Positions 8,318-17,500 of a stretch of DNA of 23,605 nucleotides are shown here, in pieces. The stretch comes from an uncultured Oceanospirillales bacterium (GTDB lineage Bacteria; Pseudomonadota; Gammaproteobacteria; Pseudomonadales; Litorivicinaceae). Every line of letters begins with the position of its first letter. Positions within the stretch are counted from its first letter, which is position 1. The stretch covers positions 1 to 23,605 of the forward strand of contig CAJXTO010000008.1 of NCBI GenBank assembly GCA_913061245.1. The letters run 5' to 3'. A model generated the notes under the pieces. It saw only the letters and a program-made list of their open reading frames with translations. It had not been told where the DNA came from and searched no databases. Made by a program: the position numbers and the translations under genes.

Positions 8318-9778
8318 TTACACACCCTCCGGACGCAGCGTATGCCAATCAGTCACCGTTTGAACTTGGTGTGCTGCGTTCAAAATCATGCTCTCACCAA
8401 AGGCTCGCCCTGTGAGTTGATATCCCGTCGGTAGACCATTAATCAGCGGCGCTTGGAATGATCCACCAGGCAATCCCGCCATATTGGTTGCAACTGTGTA
8501 GATGTCTTCAAGATACATGGCGACTGGATCTGCTGTTTTCTCACCAATAACAAAGGCTGTTGATGGTGTTGTCGGGCCAAAGAGTAGATCACAGGTGCCT
8601 AAAGCGCGATTGAAATCATCGCGAATGAGTCGGCGGATCTGCTGTGCTTTTTTATAATAGGCATCGTAGTAGCCTTCAGACAAAGCATAGGTTCCAATCA
8701 AAATCCGACGCTTGACTTCACTACCGAATCCTTCGCCGCGTGATCGTTCATACAGATCCATCAGATCGGTAGGGCTATCCGCTCGATACCCAAAACGCAC
8801 GCCATCAAATCGAGACAAATTCGAACTCGCTTCAGCTGGAGCGATCACGTAATAGGCTGGAATCGCTTCAGCAACATGTTCGAGAGACACCTCAGTCGTT
8901 GTTGCGCCAAGGGACTTCAATACATCGAGGACTTCATTCATGGCTTGGCGCATTGCGCTATCCAAGCGGTCATCAAAGAACTCTTTTGGAATCCCGATGA
9001 CTTTGCCTTTGAGTGAGTCATTCAGTGTCTGAGTGTAATCAGGAACTGGCTGATCTGCCGATGTTGAATCACGCGAGTCATGGCCTGCAATCAATCCAAG
9101 TCCATGCGCAATGTCTTCAGCAGTCTGCGCAATTAGCCCACCTTGGTCTAAGCTCGATGCGTAAGCAATCATGCCAAACCGACTGACGCGCCCATAGGTG
9201 GGCTTCAGTCCGGAGGTTCCTGTGAAGGCTGCTGGCTGACGAATAGAGCCGCCGGTATCAGTTGCGGTTGCCAGTGGCGTTAGATTTGCAGCGACGGCAG
9301 CTGCAGAGCCGCCCGAGCTCCCACCTGGTACGCGCGTGGTATCCCATGGATTTTTCACCGGACCGTAATATGAGTTCTCGTTTGATGATCCCATCGCAAA
9401 CTCGTCCATATTCAGTTTGCCAAGTGAGACAAGTCCCGCGTTTTTGCACTGGCTGACCACCTGTGCGTCATATGGAGCGACAAAGTTCGATAAGATTTTT
9501 GAACCGCAAGTCGTTAACGTGCCATCTGTACAGAATAAATCCTTGTGCGCGATCGGAAGCCCGGTGTATGGAGTTCCTGCCCCTTGACTAATCAGAGTGT
9601 CAGCATCATTTGCGGCTTGCATGGCCTCGTCGCGCGTGATGGTAATGAACGCATTCAGTGTGGGATTCAATGCGTCGATACGATCAAGAAATGCGCTAGT
9701 GATTTCAACACTGGACAATGTGCGATCGTTGAGCGCCTTTTTAAGCTCAGAAAACGACAGGTCGGTGATGTGACTCAT
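8318..9778 (-). CDS. gatA: Asp-tRNA(Asn)/Glu-tRNA(Gln) amidotransferase subunit A
   Basis: GatA is the glutaminase subunit of GatCAB: it hydrolyses glutamine and channels ammonia to GatB. The 486-residue protein is an amidase-signature enzyme with the complete Ser-cisSer-Lys triad visible: Lys79 (in GLPIAHKD), Ser154 (in PGGSSGGSAAAVAANL) and Ser178 (in TDTGGSIRQPAAFTG). These are the usual family positions and the length is normal. Its ATG overlaps the end of gatC as ATGA and it ends one base before gatB, forming a tight gatC-gatA-gatB operon. Presence of GatCAB implies that at least one of Gln-tRNA or Asn-tRNA is made by amidation here; which one depends on whether GlnRS and AsnRS genes exist elsewhere. 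Confidence 0.97.
   Translation of the reverse strand: MSHITDLSFSELKKALNDRTLSSVEITSAFLDRIDALNPTLNAFITITRDEAMQAANDADTLISQGAGTPYTGLPIAHKDLFCTDGTLTTCGSKILSNFVAPYDAQVVSQCKNAGLVSLGKLNMDEFAMGSSNENSYYGPVKNPWDTTRVPGGSSGGSAAAVAANLTPLATATDTGGSIRQPAAFTGTSGLKPTYGRVSRFGMIAYASSLDQGGLIAQTAEDIAHGLGLIAGHDSRDSTSADQPVPDYTQTLNDSLKGKVIGIPKEFFDDRLDSAMRQAMNEVLDVLKSLGATTTEVSLEHVAEAIPAYYVIAPAEASSNLSRFDGVRFGYRADSPTDLMDLYERSRGEGFGSEVKRRILIGTYALSEGYYDAYYKKAQQIRRLIRDDFNRALGTCDLLFGPTTPSTAFVIGEKTADPVAMYLEDIYTVATNMAGLPGGSFQAPLINGLPTGYQLTGRAFGESMILNAAHQVQTVTDWHTLRPEGV
8326..8330 (-). promoter_or_regulatory. ribosome-binding site deciding the gatB start
   Basis: The minus strand reads GGAGG here. Spacing to the ATG at 8316 is nine bases; spacing to the alternative in-frame GTG at 8325 is zero. 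This selects the ATG, whose product begins with the conserved YEAVIGLEVH of GatB. Confidence 0.8.
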
Positions 9779-10062
9779 TCAACAACCCTCGGCACGAGAT
9801 AAAGGCCTTGATCGGCTTGGGGTGCAATGGCCTGAAACTTATCGCGTTGGTTGGTTTCAGTCACAGCGTCAGCGCGTAAGGTTTGCTTTAATTCCAATGG
9901 ATGGGCGAGAGGCGCAACTCCATTGGTATCAATTTGTTGCATTTGATCAACTAATCCAAGGATTGAGTTCAGTTGCGTCAGAGTCTCTGTTGTTTCGGCC
10001 TCTGTGAGCCCTAATCGCGCGAGTTTAGCCACGCGTTTGACGTCATCGCTGGTCAGCGACAT
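9775..10062 (-). CDS. gatC: Asp-tRNA(Asn)/Glu-tRNA(Gln) amidotransferase subunit C
   Basis: GatC is the small subunit that wraps around and stabilises the GatA-GatB interface. The 95-residue product starts MSLTSDDVKRVAKLARLGL and carries the family phrases ILGLVDQMQQIDTNGV, PLAHPLE, LRADAVTETNQRD and the C-terminal GLYLVPRVVE. The frame extends five codons further to an ATG at 10077, but GGAG at 10069-10072 lies six bases before the ATG at 10062, and nothing similar precedes 10077; the family length (about 95) also fits the shorter form. It is the first gene of the gat operon, transcribed from the 122-bp divergent region shared with mreB. Confidence 0.95.
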   Translation of the reverse strand: MSLTSDDVKRVAKLARLGLTEAETTETLTQLNSILGLVDQMQQIDTNGVAPLAHPLELKQTLRADAVTETNQRDKFQAIAPQADQGLYLVPRVVE

Positions 10063-10184
10063 AGGTTTCTCCGTCATTGAAAATCATATTTAGAAGAGCG
10101 CATGCTAGCATAAGGCTTCAGTATAGAGGTCGGGTCAGCTAAACTCCCACTTTTATTGCGCACGCCCAACAGGATACAGCTTGC
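10063..10184. promoter_or_regulatory. divergent gatC/mreB intergenic promoter region
   Basis: This is the only intergenic stretch above 14 bases in the window and must drive gatCAB leftward and mreBCD rightward. For gatC, the minus strand shows TATACT (complement of 10120-10125, five of six -10 matches) without a clear -35. In the centre, ATGCTAGCAT at 10102-10111 is a perfect 10-bp palindrome that also reads TGC-TAGCAT, a degenerate extended -10, on both strands. The mreB ribosome-binding site is AGGA at 10171-10174, ten bases before its ATG; the gatC site is GGAG at 10069-10072 on the minus strand. The promoters are candidates by eye. Confidence 0.4.
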
Positions 10185-11222
10185 ATGTTTAAAGCCATAC
10201 GCGGATTGTTTTCGAATGATATTTCGATCGACTTGGGGACAGCGAATACGCTGATCTACGTTAAAGGGAAAGGAATCGTCCTAGACGAACCTTCAGTTGT
10301 TGCGATCCGTACGGTAGGAACTCAGCGGTCAGTTGCAGCCGTTGGTATCGAAGCCAAACGGATGCTTGGTCGAACACCTGGAAATATTGTTGCGATCCGT
10401 CCTCTAAAGGATGGTGTGATCGCTGATTTCCATGTCACTGAGAAAATGTTGCAGTTGTTCATCGGCAAAGTGCACGAAAATTCCATTATTCGTCCATCAC
10501 CGCGAGTGCTCGTTTGTGTTCCCGCGCAATCAACTCAGGTCGAGCGTCGAGCGATCAAAGAGTCCGCCCTTGGTGCAGGGGCCCGCGAGGTTTACTTGAT
10601 CGAGGAGCCAATGGCTGCTGCCTTGGGTGCAGACCTTCCTGTCGATGACGCGAGTGGTTCGATGGTTGTTGATGTGGGTGGTGGTACGACAGAAATCGCG
10701 ATTATCTCACTGAATGGAATCGTCTTCTCTGAATCAGTCCGAGTTGGTGGTGACCGTTTTGACGAAGCAATTGTTGGTTACGTCCGCCGTCGGTTCGGTA
10801 CGCTGATCGGCGACTCAACTGCGGAACGGATTAAGCAAGACATCGGTTCAGCCGTTGTTGTTAAAGACGAGCAAGAAATTGATGTGCGCGGTCGTAACCT
10901 CGCCGAAGGGATTCCAAAGCAGCTCACGTTGAAATCCAACCAAATTCAAGAAGCGCTCGCTGAGCCATTGGCACAAATCACAGCAGCTGTGAAAAATGCA
11001 CTTGAACAATCTCCACCAGAACTGGCGTCTGATATTGCTGAACGCGGTATCGTTTTGACAGGCGGTGGTGCGTTGTTGAAAGGCCTTGATGAGTTATTGG
11101 CAGCTGAAACTGGATTGCCTGTTTTGATCGCGGATGATCCATTGACCTGTGTTGCTCGCGGTGGTGGTAAAGCACTCGAGCTGATTGATCGCGCCTCATT
11201 CAACTTATTTAACTCTGACTAA
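10185..11222 (+). CDS. mreB: rod-shape determining actin homologue MreB
   Basis: MreB is the bacterial actin that forms membrane-bound filaments and directs lateral cell-wall synthesis with MreC, MreD, RodZ and the RodA-PBP2 synthase. The 345-residue protein is near identical in length to E. coli MreB (347). It starts with the amphipathic MFKAIRGLFSND membrane-binding helix, followed by phosphate-1 loop DLGTANT at residues 16-22, RPLKDGVIADF, IEEPMAAALGA, phosphate-2 VVDVGGGTTEIAI around 162-174, and LTGGGALLKGLDEL near the end. It heads the mreBCD-maf-rng-yhdP-tldD run; mreC follows after 11 bases. The organism is therefore predicted to be rod-shaped or otherwise elongated. Confidence 0.98.
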   Translation: MFKAIRGLFSNDISIDLGTANTLIYVKGKGIVLDEPSVVAIRTVGTQRSVAAVGIEAKRMLGRTPGNIVAIRPLKDGVIADFHVTEKMLQLFIGKVHENSIIRPSPRVLVCVPAQSTQVERRAIKESALGAGAREVYLIEEPMAAALGADLPVDDASGSMVVDVGGGTTEIAIISLNGIVFSESVRVGGDRFDEAIVGYVRRRFGTLIGDSTAERIKQDIGSAVVVKDEQEIDVRGRNLAEGIPKQLTLKSNQIQEALAEPLAQITAAVKNALEQSPPELASDIAERGIVLTGGGALLKGLDELLAAETGLPVLIADDPLTCVARGGGKALELIDRASFNLFNSD

Positions 11223-11233
11223 GAGTTGACGGC

Positions 11234-12061
11234 ATGCGGCCGCTGTTCTCTGAAACCAGTGTCGCAGCGGTCCGCCTAATTGTTGCGGTCACTTTTTCTG
11301 TGGCCACAATTTTTATCGATTCTCGATTTGACGCTCTGACTATGGTGCGTCAAGCCATCAAGACGGCCCTTTGGCCAGTCGAGCAAATCGCTTATTTCCC
11401 CGGTCGAGTGTCTTCGGAATTTGTGAACTGGGTGCAATCTCATGATCTCATCACTGAGAGACTGGAAACGATTGCACTCGAAAATGAGCGCTTGCGGACA
11501 GAGCAGTTGAAGTTGCAGACACTGCGTGCTGAAAACGCTGAGCTTCGTCGATTACTCGGCGTCAAAGAGCGTGTCAACGAACGTTTGTTACAGGCTCAAA
11601 TCGAGCGCTTATCCAATGATCCATTTGTCCATCGTGTGACCATCAACCGCGGCTTGCTGGCTGGCGTGACTGAGGGCCGTCCAGTGATCTCAGCGGATGG
11701 TTTGGTTGGTCAAGTTGTCGTGGCTTACCCTCATGCAGCGGATGTGTTGTTAATGACTGATGCAACACACTATCTTCCTGTCCAAGTCACCCGTACACGC
11801 GAGCGAGCAATTGCCGTCGGAGTTGGTCGGATGGATCGGATCGAATTACGTAATCTTCCTGATACTGTTGATATTGTTCCTGGCGATTTACTTGAAACCT
11901 CGGGCCTTGGTGATCGCTTTCAGCCTGGCATTCCGGTTGCCGAAGTCAAAGAAGTGATTCGTGCACCGGGTCAGCCGTTTGCTCGAGTCATTGCTGCTCC
12001 GCTGACACCCATGGCGCGTCTGTCTTTGGTGATGGTTGATCTTGCGGAGGGTGAGTCGTGA
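11234..12061 (+). CDS. mreC: rod-shape determining protein MreC
   Basis: MreC is an inner-membrane bitopic protein with a periplasmic beta-barrel-like domain that activates PBP2 within the elongasome. The 275-residue product has one transmembrane segment near residues 11-28 (AVRLIVAVTFSVATIFI), a coiled coil at about 70-112 rich in Leu/Glu (ERLETIALENERLRTEQL, ENAELRRLLGV), and the beta domain with NRGLLAGVTEGRPVISADGL, the family's signature region. mreC ends in TGA overlapping the mreD GTG. Its length is a little under E. coli MreC (367), mostly through lack of a long C-terminal tail, which is normal across the family. Confidence 0.96.
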   Translation: MRPLFSETSVAAVRLIVAVTFSVATIFIDSRFDALTMVRQAIKTALWPVEQIAYFPGRVSSEFVNWVQSHDLITERLETIALENERLRTEQLKLQTLRAENAELRRLLGVKERVNERLLQAQIERLSNDPFVHRVTINRGLLAGVTEGRPVISADGLVGQVVVAYPHAADVLLMTDATHYLPVQVTRTRERAIAVGVGRMDRIELRNLPDTVDIVPGDLLETSGLGDRFQPGIPVAEVKEVIRAPGQPFARVIAAPLTPMARLSLVMVDLAEGES

Positions 12062-12534
12062 TTTTTTTGGCGACATGGCTCGTGACGCTATTGCTGATCG
12101 CACTGCCTTATCCTGCATGGATGATGCTTGCACTGCCTCATTTCGGGTTTTTGTTTGTTACCTGGTGGGGTCTGATGAGGAATTATCAGCTCTCAATGAC
12201 TTTGTTGTTGATTTCTTCACTTCCAATTGATGTGTTGTATGGAACAAGCTTGGGTTTGCATGGATTGTTATTTGCCCTGATTGCATATGCCTTAACGTTA
12301 CTCGGCCCTTCTGTCCGACAGGTCAACTGGGTTCGCCAGTCGATAGCAGTATTTGTAGTTTTGCTGATTGCTTCGGCCGTTTCGTACTGGGCGAGAACAC
12401 TCACAGGCCAATCTCCTGAATTTTTGATTTTGGTTCTTCAAGCGATTGTTTCTGCACTTCTATGGTCACCGCTTCGCTGGGTCTACGACAGCTTGGCTGA
12501 TTATGTGCAGGGACTTGGGACTCAGCGCCAATGA
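12058..12534 (+). CDS. mreD: rod-shape determining protein MreD
   Basis: MreD is a small polytopic inner-membrane partner of MreC in the elongasome. The 158-residue product is strongly hydrophobic with about five predicted membrane segments (near residues 2-22, 24-40, 43-60, 66-82, 95-115 and a possible further one at 122-140), matching E. coli MreD (162). The start is GTG at 12058, overlapping the mreC stop as GTGA; GGAGG at 12046-12050, seven bases upstream, is an excellent ribosome-binding site and supports it. The end overlaps maf as ATGA. Identity rests mainly on hydrophobicity, size and position after mreC. Confidence 0.93.
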   Translation: MIFLATWLVTLLLIALPYPAWMMLALPHFGFLFVTWWGLMRNYQLSMTLLLISSLPIDVLYGTSLGLHGLLFALIAYALTLLGPSVRQVNWVRQSIAVFVVLLIASAVSYWARTLTGQSPEFLILVLQAIVSALLWSPLRWVYDSLADYVQGLGTQRQ

Positions 12535-13082
12535 TTCTTGCCAGTCAGTCGCCGAGGCGACGTGACTTACTCGAGCTAATCACGCCAGACTTTCGAGTGA
12601 TTCCAGCAGACGTCGATGAGTCAGTCCAAGAGAGCGAACAGCCCGATCATTTTGTTGCTCGCTTAGCGGAGGCAAAAGCACGCGCAGTTACATCACATGC
12701 CAATCCAAGAGAACTTATTATTGGGTCGGATACCACAGTGTCTGTGGGTGGCGTGATTTTAAATAAGCCAAGCGATCAGTGCGATTTTTTATCCATGATG
12801 GATCTTTTGTCAGGGCAGACGCATCAGGTCTATTCAGGGGTGTGCGTGTTGGTCGATGACCGTGCGGATATCCGAGTCGTGAGGACCGATGTGACCTTTC
12901 GTGAATTGACCATGGAAGAACGTTTACACTATTGGCAAACCGGTGAGCCAAAAGATAAAGCTGGTGGTTATGGAATCCAAGGATTAGCGGCTCGGTTTGT
13001 TCAATCGATCCAAGGGTCCTACACCAATGTTGTTGGGCTACCCCTGGTTGAGCTAGAGGCTATGCTGATCAATGCGTCATGA
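12531..13082 (+). CDS. maf: Maf family nucleoside triphosphate pyrophosphatase (YhdE-like)
   Basis: Maf proteins hydrolyse non-canonical or selected nucleoside triphosphates to monophosphates; the YhdE branch acts on dTTP and UTP. The 183-residue product opens with the diagnostic MILASQSPRRRDLLELI, then IPADVDES, the central GSDTTVSV with the catalytic acidic residue, KPSD, and the C-terminal GGYGIQGLAARFVQSIQGSY and NVVGLPL. Its place between mreD and rng is the E. coli yhdE position, which supports the YhdE-type activity. ATG overlaps mreD as ATGA; the 3' end overlaps rng by 11 bases. Confidence 0.95.
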   Translation: MILASQSPRRRDLLELITPDFRVIPADVDESVQESEQPDHFVARLAEAKARAVTSHANPRELIIGSDTTVSVGGVILNKPSDQCDFLSMMDLLSGQTHQVYSGVCVLVDDRADIRVVRTDVTFRELTMEERLHYWQTGEPKDKAGGYGIQGLAARFVQSIQGSYTNVVGLPLVELEAMLINAS

Positions 13083-14523
13083 GATTTTACTGAACTTTAC
13101 CCCGCTAGAGACTCGGGTTGCCGTGGTCGAGCAGGGTATGTTGCAGGAAATTTTGATTGAGCGAGCCACGCACCGTGGTCTCGTCGGCAATGTGTACCTG
13201 GGTAAAGTCGCGCGCGTGTTACCGGGGATGCAAGCGTGCTTTGTCGACATCGGTCTTGATCGCAGTGCCTTTCTTCATGCGAAAGATCTACCAACCGATG
13301 ACAATGACCGAGATCGCTCCATTCAGCAATTGGTGACTGAAGGCCAAGATCTACTCGTCCAAGTGATCAAAGACCCCCTCGGTAGCAAAGGTGCGCGATT
13401 AACAGCAGAGGTGTCTTTACCTGCCCGTCACCTGGTCTTAATGCCCTTTGCCACCCATGTTGGGATCAGCCAGCGGATCGAGGATGAAAGTACGCGCGAG
13501 CACTTGAAAGCGATCGCCCAGAAGGCTTTGGATGCGCAGGGCATCGAGTGGGGTGTGATTGTTCGCACCGCAGGCGATGGGCAGACCAGCGAAGATTTGG
13601 AAGATGATTTAGTTTATTTAAAACGTGTGTGGGACAACATTTGTGTTGAACAGAAAACTGTTAAAGCTCCCGCTCTTTTGTTTGCTGAATTGCCGCTAAC
13701 ACATCGACTGGTGCGTGATCAGATTCGACGTGATACCGAGCGGGTGCTGATCGATTCACTCGAAACCTATACCAAGCTTTCTGAATTTGCATCTAAGTTT
13801 ATGCCTGAGGTGGCGCCCTTGATTCAGCACTATCAAGGCGATCGACCAATTTTTGATCTGTACCAAATTGAAGATGAGATTGAGAAAGCACTTGCGCGAG
13901 AAGTGGAGCTCAAGTCAGGTGCTTATCTGGTGATTGATCAAACCGAAGCAATGGCCACGATCGATGTCAATACCGGTCGGTTTGTCGGTGCGCACACGCT
14001 GGAGCAGACTGTCTTTCGGACCAATCTCGAAGCTGCTGTTGCTATTGGGCGTCAACTTCGATTACGGAATTTGGGCGGCATTATCGTGATTGATTTCATC
14101 GATATGGAAGACGATGAGCACAAGCGACAAGTGCTTCGCACGCTCGAGCGCTCGCTGGATGAAGATCCGGTGAAAACGCGTGTCAGTGATTTCAATGACA
14201 TAGGACTTGTGGTGTTAACACGCAAACGGACACGAGAACGTTTGTCTGATTTGCTCCAAGAGTCATGTCCTCAATGCCGGGGTACGGGACACATCAAGAC
14301 GGCAGAAACTGTTTGCTATGAAATTTTTCGGGCCATCATGCGTGAATATCGAGCCTATTCGGCTGAGACCACAACCGTGATCGCAGCACCGAGCGTCATC
14401 GACCGTTTGATTGACGAAGAGTCCGATGCACTTGCCGATTTAGAAGCGTTCATTCATCGGCCAATTCGTCTGCAGGTGGATACAAGCTTCTCGCAAGATC
14501 GCTATGAGGTCGTCTTGTCATGA
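13072..14523 (+). CDS. rng: ribonuclease G
   Basis: RNase G (CafA) is the shorter RNase E homologue; it is a 5'-monophosphate-dependent endonuclease that matures the 16S rRNA 5' end and decays some mRNAs. The 483-residue product (E. coli 489) has the S1 RNA-binding domain from about residue 35 (GLVGNVYLGKVARVLPGMQA, FVDIGLDRSAFLHA), the 5'-sensor region, the two Mg-binding aspartates of the DNase I-like domain (Asp298 in ATIDVNTGRFVG and Asp341 in IIVIDFIDM), and the zinc-link CPQC at 399-402 used for dimerisation. It lacks the long C-terminal scaffold of RNase E, as expected. It overlaps maf by 11 bases and yhdP by 4 (ATGA). The mreBCD-maf-rng order is conserved in many Gammaproteobacteria. 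Confidence 0.97.
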   Translation: MRHEILLNFTPLETRVAVVEQGMLQEILIERATHRGLVGNVYLGKVARVLPGMQACFVDIGLDRSAFLHAKDLPTDDNDRDRSIQQLVTEGQDLLVQVIKDPLGSKGARLTAEVSLPARHLVLMPFATHVGISQRIEDESTREHLKAIAQKALDAQGIEWGVIVRTAGDGQTSEDLEDDLVYLKRVWDNICVEQKTVKAPALLFAELPLTHRLVRDQIRRDTERVLIDSLETYTKLSEFASKFMPEVAPLIQHYQGDRPIFDLYQIEDEIEKALAREVELKSGAYLVIDQTEAMATIDVNTGRFVGAHTLEQTVFRTNLEAAVAIGRQLRLRNLGGIIVIDFIDMEDDEHKRQVLRTLERSLDEDPVKTRVSDFNDIGLVVLTRKRTRERLSDLLQESCPQCRGTGHIKTAETVCYEIFRAIMREYRAYSAETTTVIAAPSVIDRLIDEESDALADLEAFIHRPIRLQVDTSFSQDRYEVVLS

Positions 14524-17500
14524 TCCGTCGCGTTTTGACGACAAAGGCCATTGTATTGGTCGTCCTAGCCGCATTACAGGGCTTGATCTTGGCAGCGCTT
14601 CCGTTGGTCAATTATTGGCGAGCTGATATTGAAGCGATGATGTCAAAGCGTCTTGATGCAACGGTCACAATTTCTGAAATTGGTGCACGGGCGTCCTGGA
14701 CTGGTCCATACCTTGAAGCCCTAAATCTCGTGATTCAAAAAGATTTGGGTGCTCTTGAAGTACGCCGCGTTCAGATGCTTCTTGATCTTCCTGCATCCCT
14801 TCTGTCTCTTGAGCCGGTGATTGGACAATTGGTTTTGGATGAAGGGGAAATTGTTCAACGTGGATCAACGGGCGGTGCGATTCCTGATCCAAAAGCATGG
14901 GCGGGCTTGTTGAATCAACTGCACGATGCAGTACGCCCAATCGGTGAATTTCAATTGCACAATTTCGATGTGCTCCTCGGTAATGTCTCGTTAAAACGCT
15001 TATCAGTTGCGATTGATCCAGAGGTTGGAGTTCTCGCACAAACACGACTGGTGACTGAAGAGATGTCAGTCCCTTTAGAAATTGACTGGCGATATCCCTC
15101 AAACACAAATGAAGCGCACGATCTTCGAGTGCATACACGCCTTCGCAACGCACCAGTACCTGGTATTGGGCTCGATGAGCTGGTTGTTGATGTCGATGCA
15201 ACCGCTTGGTTGACTCTCAAAGACGGAGCGCCCGCGGCAGGGATTATTCGAGTGAGCGGGTTATCTGAGACTGATGCAGGTCTACATGGCGATATGAGCG
15301 CGCGGTTTGAGCTTCCAGGCTTAACAGCAGTATCTGCGACGTTTGAGTCACTGCAATTACAACTACCTGGGGTGAAGGTTGCGGGTTCTGGTGGTGGCCT
15401 TCAGTTTGATGGGTCGCGAGTGATTGCTCGCATTCCGGGGCTTGAGGTTGATGGTCCGGTATTGGGTGAGTTTTTGAAACCGTATGACCCGGATCCAAAG
15501 CTTGCTCGGCTTTTATCGTTAAACCAGCCGATGGTTGCAGCAAATCATGTGCAAGTGGATTGGACGCTAGACCAAAAACCAGTAATCACCGCAGAGATTG
15601 GGGCGTTTGAGATTCAGGCAGGGCGGTCGATTCCACATGTAGGTCCAGTTCAAGGTCACTTGTTTCTCGAGGGATCTCGGGGCTGGTTTGATTTTGAAGC
15701 GACATCAGCAACATTTTCGCTCCCTGAGATCTTCCCTAAGCCTTGGGAACAGCAAGCGTTGTCCGGGACGCTGGTATTTGATCGCACAGACGCTGGGTTA
15801 CTGCTGAGAGGTCAGGACCTTCGAGTGCAGAGCGAGGCACAGGACGTACGTGGTGCTTTGCTCTTGGATTTGCCGAAAGAGTCGGAACAACGCATGCAAC
15901 TTGAATTGACCGTCAACGCATCAACAGGTGCGTTAGCCGGTTTGTTGCCTAATGATTTGGATACTGAAGTCAGCGATTTCTTGATGCGAGCTGTTGAGGA
16001 TGTCGATGTCCATCAAGGCCGCATTTCCTATTCGGGACCATTGGGAGCTGAGGTTGATCGCTCACGTCGTGAGCTCAGCATGCACTTTCCGATGACTGCA
16101 TACCGCTTTAAGCCTTTGACAACTTGGCCTGCATTTGTTGGCAGCGACGGGGTGGTTGATTTTGTCAGTAAACGTGCGCGTATTGAATTCGTGCAGGCTG
16201 ATTTCGGCGGCCTCGCTGTGAGCCGCGTTGTTGCAAAACAAAATAAAGATAACGGGCGTCGAATCGATATCGCTGGTCAATTATCTGGTGAGGCTTCTGT
16301 TGCGCTTGAGATATTGGATCAAGCTCGGGTTAAACCGGATTCACTCGGTTCTGAGATTTTGTTGGATGGGATGCTTCGCGGTGATGTAGCTTTGAGCGTG
16401 CCGATCGGTGAACGACCAGAGGGCAAAGTTGTCATTACGGGCGATGATTTGGCTGTTGCGATTTCTGAGTTGAGCGAACCTTTCACGCATGTGAAAGGTC
16501 GAGCTGAGTATCGCTTAAATGATGGTTTATACACCGAGCGTATGACAGGACAACTTATGGGTGACCCAGTCGAGGCGACAGTAACAGTCGCAGGTGGTCA
16601 AACAGATGTTGTCGGTCAGGCCCGTTTGAAGACGGCCAATATCTCACAACTTATTTCTCTGGGGTTTGACGAGAGCCAACTGTTCGGTGAAGCAGAATGG
16701 TCGATTGTCGGACGCGGCAAAGATCAAGGGTTTGTGTTGTCACTTGAGACTGATGGGCAAGGATTGGGTAGTCGCTTGCCTGAACCGCTGGCTAAAAAGG
16801 AAGATCAGATCGGTCGCATTGTGGTGAATCTGAACAGTGCGCCGAATCTCCGAAGTTTTAACGCAAAACTGTTTGAAACAACTGAGGTTCGAGGGCGTCT
16901 TGGAACCAATCCTTTAGCGATTGAAGTCATTACACCCGAAGCCAGTATTATCGACTGGGCTACCTTGCCATCGCGCGATGGAGAGGGATCCAACCTCTCG
17001 ATCTTACTCCGTACCGAACGACTGCTTCTCGGAGAAACCCCTCTTAAAGTGGATGAAACCGCGATTAATTTGAAGCCAAACGAGTTCGACGTCTCGTTTG
17101 ATGGCTCGGATATGGCCGGTCGGGTATCGCGCATTGGAGAAGGTCCTTTACTCATTGACCTTGAGCACCTGGTTCTGCCAGAAGGCGGTGATTTGTTAGA
17201 CCCTCCCGACGAGGATCCTTTGTTTGATTACGATCCAGGACAATTACCATCTGCAAGGCTTCGTGTAAGCCAACTGAAACGTGGCAAAACAAACTATCAA
17301 GACATGAATATTGTGTTGGTGTCTGGTGATTCGCGCTTGGATGCGACGACGCTCGAGTTTGATCGCGATGGGCAGCGATTCCAGGGTGAATTGGCTTGGG
17401 TGTTCCAGAATGGTGAAGCGAAAAGCGCTCTCTTGCTAAGAGCACAGGGTTCCGAGCTCGGTAATATTCTGCGAGTGAATGAGGATGAACCGCTACTTGA

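Noticed and set aside
8317..8325. GTG start for gatB at 8325
   Set aside because: The GGAGG site abuts this codon with zero spacing, and the GatB N terminus begins at the ATG at 8316.
11760..11957. Small frame within mreC whose conceptual product looks like a membrane protein
   Set aside because: It overlaps the conserved MreC beta domain in another frame. The hydrophobic run is what a shifted reading of mreC produces, and no ribosome-binding site precedes it.
14665..15201. 178-codon minus-strand open frame inside yhdP
   Set aside because: It is fully antisense to a well-supported gene, Gln/His-rich with no recognisable domain, and has no supporting context.
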